Shown: piece after piece, positions 28,093 through 37,336 of the stretch | Numbering within the stretch: position 1 is the first letter of the stretch | Layout: every line of letters starts with the position of its first letter | Source of the DNA: Candidatus Sphingomonas phytovorans | GTDB taxonomy: Bacteria; Pseudomonadota; Alphaproteobacteria; Sphingomonadales; Sphingomonadaceae | Reading direction: 5' to 3' | Length of the DNA: 64,000 bases | Assembly: GCA_029202385.1 (NCBI GenBank) | Contig: CP119314.1 | Coordinates: 4,094,501-4,158,500, forward strand | Position numbers and translations under genes: made by a program | The notes under the pieces: model-generated | Told to the model about the DNA's origin: nothing | The model's database searches: none | The model's input: only the letters and a program-made list of their open reading frames with translations

Positions 28093-29025
28093 ATGTCTGC
28101 CTGGCCCGAACTCGACTGGCTTTCCTGGCGCGAGACCGCGATCGGCCTCCAGCTCCGCACCCAGGTCCTCGGCAAGATCCGTCTCGCGCTGACGCCATGG
28201 CTCAACCATAGCTGGCACGTCCCGCTCTATCTTACCGCGCGCGGGTTGAGCACGTCCGCGATTCCCTGCGGCGACCATATCCTCCAGATCGATATGGATC
28301 TGATCGCTGACGAGGTCGTCTTCGCCAGCAGCGACGGCGGAGTGAAGACCGTCCCGCTCGCCGACGGCAGCATCGCCGATTTCCATGTGGCGGTGGTGGC
28401 GGCTCTTCGGAGCCTTGGCGTCACGACGTCGTTCGACGGCAAGCCGAGCGAGATGCCGGGTGCGCTACCCTTCGCCCACGATCATGAAGTCCGGCCTTAT
28501 GACGCGGAGGCGGTGCGCCGATTCTGGCGTGCGTTGATCCAGGTGCAGAGCGTGTTCGGCCGGTTCCGCACCGGCTTTCTCGGCAAGGCGAGCCCTATCC
28601 ATTTCTTCTGGGGAAGCTTCGACCTCGCCTTGACCCGCTTCTCGGGCCGCGCGGCGCCCCGCCATCCGGGCGGCTTGCCCGGCCTGCCCGATGCGGTGAC
28701 GTGCGAGGCGTATAGTCACGAAGAGGCGAGTGTCGGCTTCTGGCCCGGCAGCGATGCGTATCCGCATGCTGCCTTTTATGCCTACGCCTATCCCGCGCCG
28801 GCCGGCTATGCCGAGGCGAAAGTCGAGCCGGGTGAGGCTGTCTACAGCGTCGAGATGGGCGAGTTCCTCCTTCCCTATGACGCCGTCCGCACCGCCGCCG
28901 ATCCCCATTCGGTGCTGCTCGCCTTCTGCCGGTCAACGTACGATGCCGCCGCCGATCTTGCAGCCTGGGATCGTGACGCGCTGGAATGCCCGCTCGGCCG
29001 GCCACGGGTGCCGCGCGTGGTATAG
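28093..29025 (+). CDS. DUF5996 family protein
   Basis: A 310-residue soluble protein with the DUF5996 pattern: WPELDWLSWRETAIGLQL, LALTPWLNHSWHVPLYLTAR, SPIHFFWGSFDLALTRFSGR and YSHEEASVGFWPG. No reaction is known for the family and no cofactor motif stands out. The ATG at 28093 lies at the conserved start; ten upstream codons are not needed. It follows tldD by about 40 bases on the same strand. Confidence 0.87.
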   Translation: MSAWPELDWLSWRETAIGLQLRTQVLGKIRLALTPWLNHSWHVPLYLTARGLSTSAIPCGDHILQIDMDLIADEVVFASSDGGVKTVPLADGSIADFHVAVVAALRSLGVTTSFDGKPSEMPGALPFAHDHEVRPYDAEAVRRFWRALIQVQSVFGRFRTGFLGKASPIHFFWGSFDLALTRFSGRAAPRHPGGLPGLPDAVTCEAYSHEEASVGFWPGSDAYPHAAFYAYAYPAPAGYAEAKVEPGEAVYSVEMGEFLLPYDAVRTAADPHSVLLAFCRSTYDAAADLAAWDRDALECPLGRPRVPRVV

Positions 29026-29070
29026 AGGTCGCCTCTCCCTCTCATGGGAGGTGTGTGATACGGCAGCCGC

Positions 29071-29622
29071 ATGGCCGAGTTCTTCGACGCCCTCACCGAT
29101 GATCACCGCGCCTTCATCGCGCGCCAGCCGGTCTTTTTCGTCGCGACCGCCGCGGCCGGGGCGCGGATCAATCTCAGTCCCAAGGGCATGGATAGCTTCC
29201 GCGTGCTGGACGACAGGCGCGTGGCGTATCTCGACGTCGCGGGTTCCGGCAACGAGACCAACGCGCATCTCCTTGCCGACGGCCGCATCACCATCATGTT
29301 CTGCGCCTTCGAAAGCCCCGCCCTGATCTTCCGCATCTATGGGCGCGGCATGCCGGTCCTGCCGCAGGACGATCGCTGGGCGGAACTGGCCGGCCATTTC
29401 ACCCTGCTCCCCGGCACGCGCCAGATCTTCGAGATCGCGATCGATCAGATACAGACGAGCTGCGGCTGGGGCGTGCCGCATATGAGCTTCGACCGCGAGC
29501 GCGAGACGCTCAGCAAATATCACGCGAAATCGAGCGACGAGGAGCGCTTCGGCAAATATGCCCGGCGCACCCGCAGCATCGACGGCCTGCCGGTCCGCAA
29601 CCCGACACGGGCGGCTCGATAA
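29071..29622 (+). CDS. Pyridoxamine 5'-phosphate oxidase-fold protein
   Basis: A 183-residue protein of the PNPOx-like split-barrel flavin-binding family (PF01243 type): FIARQPVFFVATAAAGARIN, LSPKGMDSFRVLDDRRVAYL and DGRITIMFCAFE. Such proteins bind FMN, F420 or heme; the exact substrate is unknown and this is not the PdxH enzyme of vitamin B6 synthesis. The stop overlaps the start of the DUF2007 gene by one base (TAATG). Confidence 0.88.
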   Translation: MAEFFDALTDDHRAFIARQPVFFVATAAAGARINLSPKGMDSFRVLDDRRVAYLDVAGSGNETNAHLLADGRITIMFCAFESPALIFRIYGRGMPVLPQDDRWAELAGHFTLLPGTRQIFEIAIDQIQTSCGWGVPHMSFDRERETLSKYHAKSSDEERFGKYARRTRSIDGLPVRNPTRAAR

Positions 29623-29825
29623 TGGCACTGGTTGAACTGGGCCGCTTCAATCGCAACGAAGCGCATATCGTGATCGGCCGGCTCGATTCCGAAGGGATCG
29701 ATGCGGTCGCGCTGGATGGCAATTCGAGCATCGCCGACGGCAGCTATCTGTTCATTCCGGTCCGCGTGATGGTCGATGACGAGGATCTGGCGGCCGCGCG
29801 GAAAATCCTGTCGGATACTGCCTGA
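29622..29825 (+). CDS. DUF2007 family protein, 67 aa
   Basis: A small ferredoxin-fold protein: MALVELGRFNRNEAHIVIG, then SEGIDAVALDGNSSIAD and a C-terminal RVMVDDEDLAAARKIL. This is the DUF2007 'putative signal transducing protein' pattern, resembling the regulatory PII/ACT fold in outline, but no ligand is known. It overlaps the PNPOx-fold gene by one base and is followed by a hairpin and the sigma-54 promoter of glnK. Confidence 0.87.
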   Translation: MALVELGRFNRNEAHIVIGRLDSEGIDAVALDGNSSIADGSYLFIPVRVMVDDEDLAAARKILSDTA

Positions 29826-29828
29826 TTC

Positions 29829-29854
29829 TTGTGCAGCTGTTCGCAGCTGCACAA
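29829..29854. terminator. Perfect 11-bp hairpin after the DUF2007 gene
   Basis: TTGTGCAGCTG and CAGCTGCACAA form a perfect 11-bp inverted repeat around a 4-base TTCG centre, starting 4 bases after the DUF2007 stop. It is followed by an A-rich then T-rich stretch rather than a clean T run, so it is a weak intrinsic terminator at best. It could instead be an activator site about 65-90 bases upstream of the sigma-54 promoter. Confidence 0.5.
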
Positions 29855-29916
29855 AAATTTACCTGTCGGTAACATTTTCTTTCGGAAAACCGCGCGGAAA
29901 CGCGTGTTTTCGACTC

Positions 29917-29932
29917 TGGCACGACCATTGCT
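29917..29932 (+). promoter_or_regulatory. Sigma-54 (RpoN) promoter of glnK-amtB
   Basis: TGGCACGACCATTGCT matches the -24/-12 consensus TGGCAC-N5-TTGCW exactly, with the GG and GC dinucleotides ten bases apart. It lies 38 bases ahead of the glnK GTG. This is the classical nitrogen-limitation promoter driven by NtrC; no clear NtrC half-site pair could be identified by eye in the 80 bases upstream. Confidence 0.88.
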
Positions 29933-29934
29933 GA

Positions 29935-30309
<375 letters not shown>

Positions 30310-30323
30310 GTAAGGGGGCAGTG

Positions 30324-31679
30324 ATGAAGCATGTTTTGAAATATGCCGGCCTCGGGGCTGGCCTCGGGCTCGGACTGTTCGCCGCGCTCCCCGCCTGGGC
30401 ACAGGCCGCCGCTACCGCGGCGCCAGCGGTGCCGACGGTGAACAAGGGCGATACCGCCTGGATGATGACCGCCACGGTCCTCGTGCTAATGATGATCCTC
30501 CCCGGCCTCGCCCTGTTCTATGGCGGCCTCGCCCGCACCAAGAACATGCTGTCGGTGATGACCCAGATCGGCGCGGTCGCCGCGCTGGCGATGCTCGTCT
30601 GGGTGGTGTGGGGCTACACCATGGCCTTCGGGCCCGATTACACCAGCGGCCTCAGCAACGTCGTATCCAATTTCGACAAGCTGTTCCTGAAGGGGGTCAA
30701 CGCCTCGAGCGTCGCGGCGACCTTCACGGCCGGCGTCGGCATCCCTGAATATGTGTTCGTCTGCTTCCAGATGACCTTCGCGGCGATCACCGTCGCGCTG
30801 GTGCTCGGGTCGATCGTCGAGCGCGTCAAATTCTCGGCGGTCATGGTGTTCGCTTTGGTGTGGCTCACGATCGTCTATTTCCCGATCGCGCACATGGTCT
30901 GGGCGTCGAGCGGCTATTTCTTCAAGGCGGGAGCCCTCGATTTCGCCGGCGGTACGGTCGTTCACATCAACGCCGGCGTCTCGGCGCTGGTCTTCGCCCT
31001 CATCATCGGCAAGCGCGTCGGTTATCCGACCGAGCGCATGGCACCGCATTCGCTGACGCTTACCGGCGTCGGCACCGGCCTGCTGTGGGTCGGCTGGTTC
31101 GGCTTCAACGCGGGTTCCGCGCTCGAAGCCAATGGCTCCGCTGCTCTCGCCATGATCAACACCTTCGTCGCGACCGCCTCGGCGGGCCTGTTCTGGATGT
31201 TGGCCGAGCGTGCCTCGGGTCACAAGGCATCGGCCCTCGGCTTCTGCTCCGGCATCATCGCCGGGCTGGTTGCCGTCACGCCGGCGGCCGGCAATTCCGG
31301 CCCGTTCGGGGCGATCGTTCTTGGTGCGGTGGCCTCGATCGTCTGCTTCCTCTTCGTGACGAAGGTGAAGCCGAAGCTCGGTTATGACGACTCGCTCGAT
31401 GCGTTCGGCGTGCACGGCATCGGCGGCATGATCGGCGCTATTGGGACCGCCATCGTCTACGCCCCCTCGCTCGGTGGTCCGGGTGCTGCCGATTACGACA
31501 TGATCGCCAAGCTTGTGGTCCAGTTCAAGGCCGTTGGCGTCACGATCATCTGGGCTGCGATCGGCACCACCGTCGCCGTGTTCATCGCCAAGGCCGTCAC
31601 TGGTGGCCGGGTCTCCCCCGAAGTCGAGCAGGAAGGCCTCGACGTCGGCGAGCATGGCGAGCGCGCCTACAACTACTGA
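30324..31679 (+). CDS. amtB: Ammonium transporter
   Basis: An Amt-family channel of 451 residues with a cleavable signal peptide (MKHVLKYAGLGAGLGLGLFA...AWAQ) followed by 11 membrane helices. Family hallmarks include GLALFYGGLARTKNMLSVM, the twin pore histidines in FAGGTVVHINAG and DSLDAFGVHGIGG, and VGWFGFNAGS. The ATG at 30324 is chosen because the signal peptide begins there and AGGGGG lies six bases upstream; a GTG at 30306 overlapping the glnK stop is an alternative. It is co-transcribed with glnK under the sigma-54 promoter. Confidence 0.95.
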   Translation: MKHVLKYAGLGAGLGLGLFAALPAWAQAAATAAPAVPTVNKGDTAWMMTATVLVLMMILPGLALFYGGLARTKNMLSVMTQIGAVAALAMLVWVVWGYTMAFGPDYTSGLSNVVSNFDKLFLKGVNASSVAATFTAGVGIPEYVFVCFQMTFAAITVALVLGSIVERVKFSAVMVFALVWLTIVYFPIAHMVWASSGYFFKAGALDFAGGTVVHINAGVSALVFALIIGKRVGYPTERMAPHSLTLTGVGTGLLWVGWFGFNAGSALEANGSAALAMINTFVATASAGLFWMLAERASGHKASALGFCSGIIAGLVAVTPAAGNSGPFGAIVLGAVASIVCFLFVTKVKPKLGYDDSLDAFGVHGIGGMIGAIGTAIVYAPSLGGPGAADYDMIAKLVVQFKAVGVTIIWAAIGTTVAVFIAKAVTGGRVSPEVEQEGLDVGEHGERAYNY

Positions 31680-31741
31680 CCAGATCGGGGCCGGCCCGAT
31701 GCGGTCGGCCCCCCATCATGTTCCTCCTGCGGACGACCTTA

Positions 31742-31771
31742 GGCCGGTGCGGCAACGCACCGGCCCTTTTT
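31742..31771 (+). terminator. Intrinsic terminator of glnK-amtB
   Basis: A 10-bp stem GGCCGGTGCG/CGCACCGGCC with a GCAA loop is followed by CTTTTTA. It sits about 60 bases after the amtB stop and directly before the stop of the convergent small gene, which it could also serve. Confidence 0.9.
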
Positions 31772-31774
31772 ATG

Positions 31775-31951
31775 TCAGGCGATTGGGCGTGTATCGCCCT
31801 CGGCGGCTTCGTCCTCTTCCGTCACGGCCTCGCCTTCTGCCTGCTGCTTGCGATAGCGTTGCGCGGCGAGCGTCGCGCCCAGGATGAAGCCGCCCGGCAC
31901 GAGCAGGATGGCGGCCGCGAGGCCGAGGCGGTTGAGCGTCTTTCTGTCCAT
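31775..31951 (-). CDS. Small membrane protein, 58 aa
   Basis: A 58-residue protein, MDRKTLNRLGLAAAILLVPG at its start, with one membrane helix (LAAAILLVPGGFILGATLAA) and an acidic cytoplasmic tail (EAVTEEDEAAEGD). The basic N-terminus, single helix and charged tail are characteristic of real small membrane proteins. The overlapping plus-strand frame has no such features. The function is unknown. Its stop abuts the amtB terminator. Confidence 0.75.
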   Translation of the reverse strand: MDRKTLNRLGLAAAILLVPGGFILGATLAAQRYRKQQAEGEAVTEEDEAAEGDTRPIA

Positions 31952-32003
31952 GACGCCGCGCTACACGCGAAAAGCTGAACGCGCGCCATATGAATCTGGA
32001 TGA

Positions 32004-33593
32004 TCAGCTGGCGAGATCGGCCTTCACGAAATCGGCGCAGCGCTCGCCGATCATGATCGACGGGGCGTTGGTGTTGCCCGAGATCAGTTTGGGCATGATC
32101 GAGGCATCGGCGACATAGAGCCCCTCGACCCCGCGCACGCGTAGCCTTGGGTCGCACACGGCCATGTCGTCGGATCCCATCCGCGCGGTGCCCACCGGAT
32201 GATAGATGGTGTCGGCCCGGGCGCGGATCAGCCGTTCGAGCGCATCGTCGTCGTTCAGGTCGATCGGATAGCGGTCGCGGCCCTTGTGGTCGGCGAGCGG
32301 CGGCGCCTCCAGGATCCGATACATCGCCCGCACGCCCTTCTTCAGCAGTTCCATGTCGCGCCCGTCGCTGAGGAACGCCGGGTCGATCAGTGGCGCGGCG
32401 CGCGCGTCGATCGATTGAAGGCGGACGGTGCCATGGCTTTCCGGCCTAAGCACGCAAGTGTGGCAGGAGAAACCGTGGCTCTTCACCTTGGTCCGCCCAT
32501 GATCCTCGAGCACCACCGGCACGAAATGCAGCTGGATGTCCGGGGCCGGCGAATTGGGGTCGACCGTCAGGAAACCGCCCGATTCGGCATAGGGGGTCGT
32601 CATCGCGCCGCGTCGGTGCCGCATCCATTGCACGATCGCGCCGGCCGATTTGAGCGTGCCCTTCAGCGACTGGCCGATGAAATAGCTGCCCTTCACCTCG
32701 AACCCGGCGACATAATCGACATGGTCCTGCAGGTTCGCGCCGACCATCGGCCGGTCGATCCGCACCGCCACGCCCTGTTCGCGCAGATGCCGGCCCGGCC
32801 CGATGCCGGACAGCATCAGCAATTGCGGCGTGCCGAACACACCGCCGGCCAGCACCACCGCCCGGCGCGCCCGGATTACCTTCGCCTCGCCGTCCTGCAG
32901 ATAGGCGACGCCCCAGGCGCGGCCTTCGTCGAACAGCACCCGCTCGGCGATGACGTCGGTCAGCACTTCCAGGTTGGCGCGCTTGCCGGCGCTTTCGATA
33001 TAGGCGCGCGACGAACTCCAGCGCTCGCCGCCCTTCTGGGTCACCTGATAGACGCCGACGCCATCCTGCCGGGCGCCGTTGAAATCGTCGTTCAGCGGAA
33101 TCTGAAGCTGCCGTGCGGCCTCGACGAACTCGATCGATCCCGGATGCGGATCGCACTGGTCGCTGACGTTCAACGGCCCGTCGCCGCCATGCCAGGCATC
33201 GGCCCCGCGCTCATTATGCTCGGAGCGTTTGAAGATGGGCAGGACCTCGTCATAGGACCAGCCAGGGCAACCCATCGCTGCCCAATTGTCATAGTCCCAT
33301 TTGTTGCCGCGCAGATAGAGCATCGCATTGATCGCGCTCGATCCGCCCAGCCCGCGTCCGCGCGGCTGGTAGCCGCGCCGGCCGTTCAGTCCCGCCTGCG
33401 GCACCGTCTCGAACTGCCAGTTGGTCTTCGGGGTCTGGAAGGCGATGAAACCCGGAATCCGCGTACGGAACCCGGTGTTGCGGCCTCCCGCCTCCAGCAG
33501 GGCGACGCTGTAGCGGCCGTCCTCGCTCAGCCGGCCGGCTGTTGCCGCTCCGCCTGATCCACCCCCGACGACGACGATATCGGCTTCTTCCAC
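32004..33593 (-). CDS. GMC family oxidoreductase
   Basis: A 529-residue flavoprotein of the choline dehydrogenase/glucose oxidase (GMC) family. The FAD motif IVVVGGGSGGAATAGRL opens the protein; GRGLGGSSAINAMLYLRGNK and VVLAGGVFGTPQLLMLSGIG are the two GMC signatures; the active-site His and Asn lie in YHPVGTARMG and NTNAPSIMIGERC. It oxidises an alcohol whose identity is not shown. The start is GTG at 33593, preceded by GGGAGGGGG; it lies inside the 3' end of the fatty-acid-hydroxylase gene, overlapping it by 67 bases, so the two are probably co-expressed. Confidence 0.92.
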   Translation of the reverse strand: MEEADIVVVGGGSGGAATAGRLSEDGRYSVALLEAGGRNTGFRTRIPGFIAFQTPKTNWQFETVPQAGLNGRRGYQPRGRGLGGSSAINAMLYLRGNKWDYDNWAAMGCPGWSYDEVLPIFKRSEHNERGADAWHGGDGPLNVSDQCDPHPGSIEFVEAARQLQIPLNDDFNGARQDGVGVYQVTQKGGERWSSSRAYIESAGKRANLEVLTDVIAERVLFDEGRAWGVAYLQDGEAKVIRARRAVVLAGGVFGTPQLLMLSGIGPGRHLREQGVAVRIDRPMVGANLQDHVDYVAGFEVKGSYFIGQSLKGTLKSAGAIVQWMRHRRGAMTTPYAESGGFLTVDPNSPAPDIQLHFVPVVLEDHGRTKVKSHGFSCHTCVLRPESHGTVRLQSIDARAAPLIDPAFLSDGRDMELLKKGVRAMYRILEAPPLADHKGRDRYPIDLNDDDALERLIRARADTIYHPVGTARMGSDDMAVCDPRLRVRGVEGLYVADASIMPKLISGNTNAPSIMIGERCADFVKADLAS

Positions 33594-34492
33594 TGCGCCC
33601 CCTCCCGTGCCCGTTCTTTCGCGAGCCACAATTCCTTGATCGTCTCGGACGTATCCCGGCTGCCGTCGTGGCTCCACCCCGGCGGCATCACCATATAGCC
33701 CAGTTTGGCACGCCATCCCGGTGCCGCCCACACGTCCTTCGCGATGCCCACCCATTCGTGGAACGCCGCCCAGACGAGGTTGAAGCTGCCCAGATTCTTG
33801 ACGATGCCGTAGCGCGGGCGATCATCGTCGCGCTCGGGCTCGAAACTGCCGAGCCACTTGTCCCATACGATGAACACGCCGGCATAATTCTTGTCGAGAT
33901 AGCGCGCATTGGTCGCGTGATGGACGCGGTGGTGCGACGGTGTGTTCATCACCGCCTCGAACCAGCGCGGCATCCGCCCGATCACCTCGGTGTGGATCCA
34001 GAACTGGTAGATCAGGTTCAGTCCGCCGACGAAGAACACCATCGCTGGCGGAAAGCCGACCAGGAACAGCGGCAGGCGGAAGATGAAGGCGACGCTGATA
34101 AAGCCGGTCCAGGTCTGCCGCAGCGCCGTCGACAGATTATAATGCTGGCTCGAATGGTGGATGACATGGCTTGCCCAGAACCACCGCACCCGGTGTGCGG
34201 ACCGGTGAAACAGGTAATAGGCGAAATCGTCGAGTACGAAGCACAGGACGAACCAGTACCAGGCATAGCCTATGTCGAAGAGCCGGTATTGCGAGAGCCA
34301 CACCGCGAGCATGTACACGAACCCGCCGGTCAGCACGCCCGCCACGGTACTGCCGGTGCCCAGCGCAAGGGAAGTCAACGTGTCCCTGGGCTCATAGCGT
34401 TTGCGGTCCTTCGCCCAGGCGACCAGCATCTCGGCCAGCACCAGCAGAACGAAGGCGGGTACGGCGTAATCGACTGGATTCGGCAGGTTCAT
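33527..34492 (-). CDS. Fatty-acid hydroxylase/sterol desaturase superfamily protein
   Basis: A 321-residue integral membrane di-iron oxygenase with the histidine boxes HRSAHR, HVIHHSSQHYN and HHRVHHATN and about four membrane helices in the N-terminal two thirds. Members hydroxylate or desaturate sterols, fatty acids, carotenoids or alkyl-glycerol ethers. The layout YLFHRSAHRVRWFWASHVIH resembles the alkylglycerol-monooxygenase-like bacterial group, but substrate cannot be assigned. It is first in a two-gene unit with the GMC oxidoreductase, suggesting hydroxylation followed by alcohol oxidation. Confidence 0.9.
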   Translation of the reverse strand: MNLPNPVDYAVPAFVLLVLAEMLVAWAKDRKRYEPRDTLTSLALGTGSTVAGVLTGGFVYMLAVWLSQYRLFDIGYAWYWFVLCFVLDDFAYYLFHRSAHRVRWFWASHVIHHSSQHYNLSTALRQTWTGFISVAFIFRLPLFLVGFPPAMVFFVGGLNLIYQFWIHTEVIGRMPRWFEAVMNTPSHHRVHHATNARYLDKNYAGVFIVWDKWLGSFEPERDDDRPRYGIVKNLGSFNLVWAAFHEWVGIAKDVWAAPGWRAKLGYMVMPPGWSHDGSRDTSETIKELWLAKERAREGAQWKKPISSSSGVDQAERQQPAG

Positions 34493-34501
34493 GCCACCTG
34501 C

Positions 34502-34891
34502 TTACACTCTTGTCAGCGACGCTTCCAGCCCACGCACATCAGTCTCCAGCACGCCGAGCAGGGTCACGTCGCCGAACAGCCTCTCGCCGGTTCTGACGGT
34601 CACGCCCTCCACCGCTGGGCCAAGCGTCAGCGGCGCGAGCAGCCGGCGTGCGGCGACTTGGGCCCCATGTCGTTTCAGGACCGCGATCGCGCCATTGCCC
34701 GCGACGATCGCCGCGCCGCCATCCTGGCTGACCAGGGCGGCATGAGCATAGAAGCCGGCCAGCATGTCCTCGGCGATCTCGCGCGCCTCGGCGGGGCTGC
34801 CGATCCGGCTCTCGCCCAGCCGCAGCCACCGCGCGACCCCGGCCAGCGCCAGGATCGCCGCGATCGATCCGGCGAGCTGGGCCCAGTTCAT
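34502..34891 (-). CDS. Hypothetical membrane-anchored protein, 129 aa
   Basis: A 129-residue protein with one N-terminal membrane helix (LAGSIAAILALAGVARWL) and a globular remainder containing HGAQVAARRLLAPLTLGP. No family was recognised. Its ATG overlaps the stop of the DUF442-like gene as ATGA, so it is translated with it; the fatty-acid-hydroxylase gene follows 9 bases after its stop, and all three could form one transcript with the GMC gene. Confidence 0.75.
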   Translation of the reverse strand: MNWAQLAGSIAAILALAGVARWLRLGESRIGSPAEAREIAEDMLAGFYAHAALVSQDGGAAIVAGNGAIAVLKRHGAQVAARRLLAPLTLGPAVEGVTVRTGERLFGDVTLLGVLETDVRGLEASLTRV

Positions 34892-35319
34892 CTGCCGCCC
34901 GCGAGCGCGTCGAGCATCGGCCGGATGCCGGTCAGGTCGTATCCGGTCGCCGCCGCCTTCGCCATCAGCCGGTCGGGCTGGTCGCCCATCTTTGCCCGCG
35001 CCAGCGCCCAGAGATTACAGGAGCGCGTACCCGACCGGCAGAAGGCGAGCACCGGGCCGTCCGCCGCTTCGAGCGCATCGACCATCGCATCGACCTGATT
35101 GCCCGAGAAACCGGCATGGGTGATCGGGATCGCGGTATAGGAGAGCCCCGCCGCCTCGGCCGCTGCGCGGATCGCGTCGCCCTCGGGCTGGCCACCTTCC
35201 TCGTCGTCTGGCCGGTTATTGACGATCGCGGTGAAACCGGCGGCGGCGATCTCCGCCATGTCCCCGGGCAGGATCTGCGGGGCTACCGCAATAGTGTCGT
35301 CAACGGGGCGAATCTGCAT
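34888..35319 (-). CDS. DUF442/BLH-type protein phosphatase-like protein
   Basis: A 143-residue protein of the TIGR01244/DUF442 family (also found as the N-terminal part of BLH proteins). It shows the start ILPGDMAEIAAAGFTAIVNN, NRPDDEEGGQPEGDAI and the cysteine-phosphatase loop LAFCRSGTRSCNLW, a Cx5R pattern like dual-specificity phosphatases. In other bacteria such domains are fused to persulfide dioxygenase or rhodanese domains and linked to sulfide handling. Here it is alone; substrate unknown. Confidence 0.87.
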   Translation of the reverse strand: MQIRPVDDTIAVAPQILPGDMAEIAAAGFTAIVNNRPDDEEGGQPEGDAIRAAAEAAGLSYTAIPITHAGFSGNQVDAMVDALEAADGPVLAFCRSGTRSCNLWALARAKMGDQPDRLMAKAAATGYDLTGIRPMLDALAGGR

Positions 35320-35445
35320 GCCGAACTTGCTCCAAGGACCGTCTCCCGCCGCGGCGCGGTGGGAGGGTGATCCGCTATCGACCAGACGCCGGGGGCGGGG
35401 TCAAGCTCACCCCAGCCGCTTTCCTGAAAGGAGAGAGACTGCGCG

Positions 35446-37215
35446 TCACGCCCCGTCCCGGATCACGGTGAGGAAGGCATCGCCATATGCCTCCAGCTTG
35501 CGGGTGCCGACACCGGTGATCCGCCCCATCGCGCCAAGCGTCGCCGGCTTCATCGTCGCCATCTCGCGCAACACTGAATCGTGGAAGATCACATAGGGCG
35601 GCACCTGCGCCTCCTGCGCCAGCTCGCGGCGTTTGGCGCGCAGCGCCTCGAACAGCGGATCGCCGGTCGGGTTGGCCGCGGCGTTTCCACCGCCCCGCCG
35701 GCGCCGTTCGCGCTTCGGCGGCAGGATCAGCGCCATGCCGGACTCGCCCTTCAGGATCGCGCGCGCTTCGGGCCCGAATTCAAGGCCCCCGAAATCATTG
35801 GCGCGCAGCGCGTCGCGCAGCAGCAGCGCGCGCGCCACCGGCTTGATCAGCGCCGCCTCTTCGGGGCTTGAGGCGATGCCGAACACGCCAAGCGCCTCAT
35901 GCCCGTTCATCAGGCTGCGCTCGCTCGACTGGCCGGTCAGGATGCTCTCGATATAACCGACGCCGAAGCTCTGTCCGGTGCGGAACACCGCCGACAGGAA
36001 CTTGCGCGCCACCTCGGTCGCATCGACCGCGCTCGGCGGGTTCAGGCAATTGTCGCAATTGCCGCAGGTCTCCGGGCTGTCGTCGCCGAAATGCTTGAGC
36101 AGGATGCGGCGCCGGCATCCCGCCGTCTCGACCAGCGCGCCAAGCGCGGTCAGCCGGGTGCGCTCGCCCGCCTGGCGATGCGGCTCCACCTCGGCGATTC
36201 GCTGGCGCGCCTTGGCGAAATCCTCCGCCCCCCAGAACAGATGGGCGATCGCCGGGTCGCCGTCGCGGCCGGCGCGGCCGGTCTCCTGATAATAGGCCTC
36301 GATCGACTTGGGCATGCCGGCATGCGCGACGAAGCGCACGTCCGGCTTGTCGATTCCCATGCCGAATGCGACCGTGGCGACCATCACCATGTCCTCGGAC
36401 GCGACGAAATCGGCCTGGTTGCGCGCGCGGACATGCGGATCGAGCCCGGCATGATAGGGCCGGGTCGAACGCCCGGTCGCCGCCAGCTTTTCGGCAAGCT
36501 GCTCGACCGCCTTGCGAGTCTGGGCATAGACGATGCCCGGGCCCGGCTGCTCGGCGATCAGGTCGGCGATCTGCCGGGTCGTGTTGTCCTTGGGGGATAT
36601 CAGATAGCGGATATTGGGGCGGTCGAACCCGGCGACGATCTTCCCGTCGCGCGGGATGCCGAGCTGCTCCAGAATGTCGGCGCGGGTATGCGCGTCGGCG
36701 GTCGCGGTCAGCGCGAGGCGCGGCACATCCGGGAAATGGTCGAGCAGCGGCCGGAGCAGCCGATAGTCGGGCCGGAAATCATGCCCCCATTCGGAAACGC
36801 AATGCGCCTCGTCGATCGCGAACAGGGCGAGCGGCGCCTGCGACAGCAGGTTACGGAAACTCTCGCCCGAGGCACGCTCCGGCGCGACATAAAGCAGGTC
36901 GAGCTCGCCCGCCCTGAATCGACCGATGGTTTCCATCTGGTTGGTGTCGACCGAGGTCAGGGTTGCGGCGCGGATGCCGATGGCTTCGGCCGCGCGCAGC
37001 TGGTCGTGCATCAGCGCGATCAGCGGGGAGACGATGATGCAGGTCCCGTCGAGCATCACCGCGGGAAGCTGGTAGCAGAGCGACTTGCCGGCGCCGGTGG
37101 GCATCACCGCCAGCGTGTTCTCGCCCGCCAGCACGCGGTCCACCACCTGGCGCTGGACGCCGCGGAACTCGGGAAAGCCGAAGGTGGATTGCAATGTGGG
37201 AAGTGGATCGATCAC
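35446..37215 (-). CDS. recQ: ATP-dependent DNA helicase RecQ
   Basis: RecQ of 589 residues. It has a RecA-like motor with Walker A MPTGAGKSLCYQLP and DEAH box AIDEAHCVSEWGHDF, and motif VI with YYQETGRAGRDGDPA. The zinc-binding part of the RQC domain carries CGNCDNC, and an HRDC domain ends the protein (LRAKRRELAQEAQVPPYVIF). The start is a GTG. It acts in recombination repair and stalled-fork restart. It is a single gene with an intergenic region of about 125 bases on each side. Confidence 0.97.
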   Translation of the reverse strand: MIDPLPTLQSTFGFPEFRGVQRQVVDRVLAGENTLAVMPTGAGKSLCYQLPAVMLDGTCIIVSPLIALMHDQLRAAEAIGIRAATLTSVDTNQMETIGRFRAGELDLLYVAPERASGESFRNLLSQAPLALFAIDEAHCVSEWGHDFRPDYRLLRPLLDHFPDVPRLALTATADAHTRADILEQLGIPRDGKIVAGFDRPNIRYLISPKDNTTRQIADLIAEQPGPGIVYAQTRKAVEQLAEKLAATGRSTRPYHAGLDPHVRARNQADFVASEDMVMVATVAFGMGIDKPDVRFVAHAGMPKSIEAYYQETGRAGRDGDPAIAHLFWGAEDFAKARQRIAEVEPHRQAGERTRLTALGALVETAGCRRRILLKHFGDDSPETCGNCDNCLNPPSAVDATEVARKFLSAVFRTGQSFGVGYIESILTGQSSERSLMNGHEALGVFGIASSPEEAALIKPVARALLLRDALRANDFGGLEFGPEARAILKGESGMALILPPKRERRRRGGGNAAANPTGDPLFEALRAKRRELAQEAQVPPYVIFHDSVLREMATMKPATLGAMGRITGVGTRKLEAYGDAFLTVIRDGA

Positions 37216-37336
37216 GCTGTCCCAAATAGCCTCGCCGCATCAAAAAGCCATGCGGGGCTTCGGGATATATCGCGCCCGGCGGTCAGGCGGACCCGCGACA
37301 GGTGGCCCATCGCCATTTTCCTGCTAGCACGGGCGC

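Noticed and set aside
30486..31655. 389-codon minus-strand frame
   Set aside because: Antisense to amtB and full of acidic and histidine-rich low-complexity sequence typical of the wrong strand.
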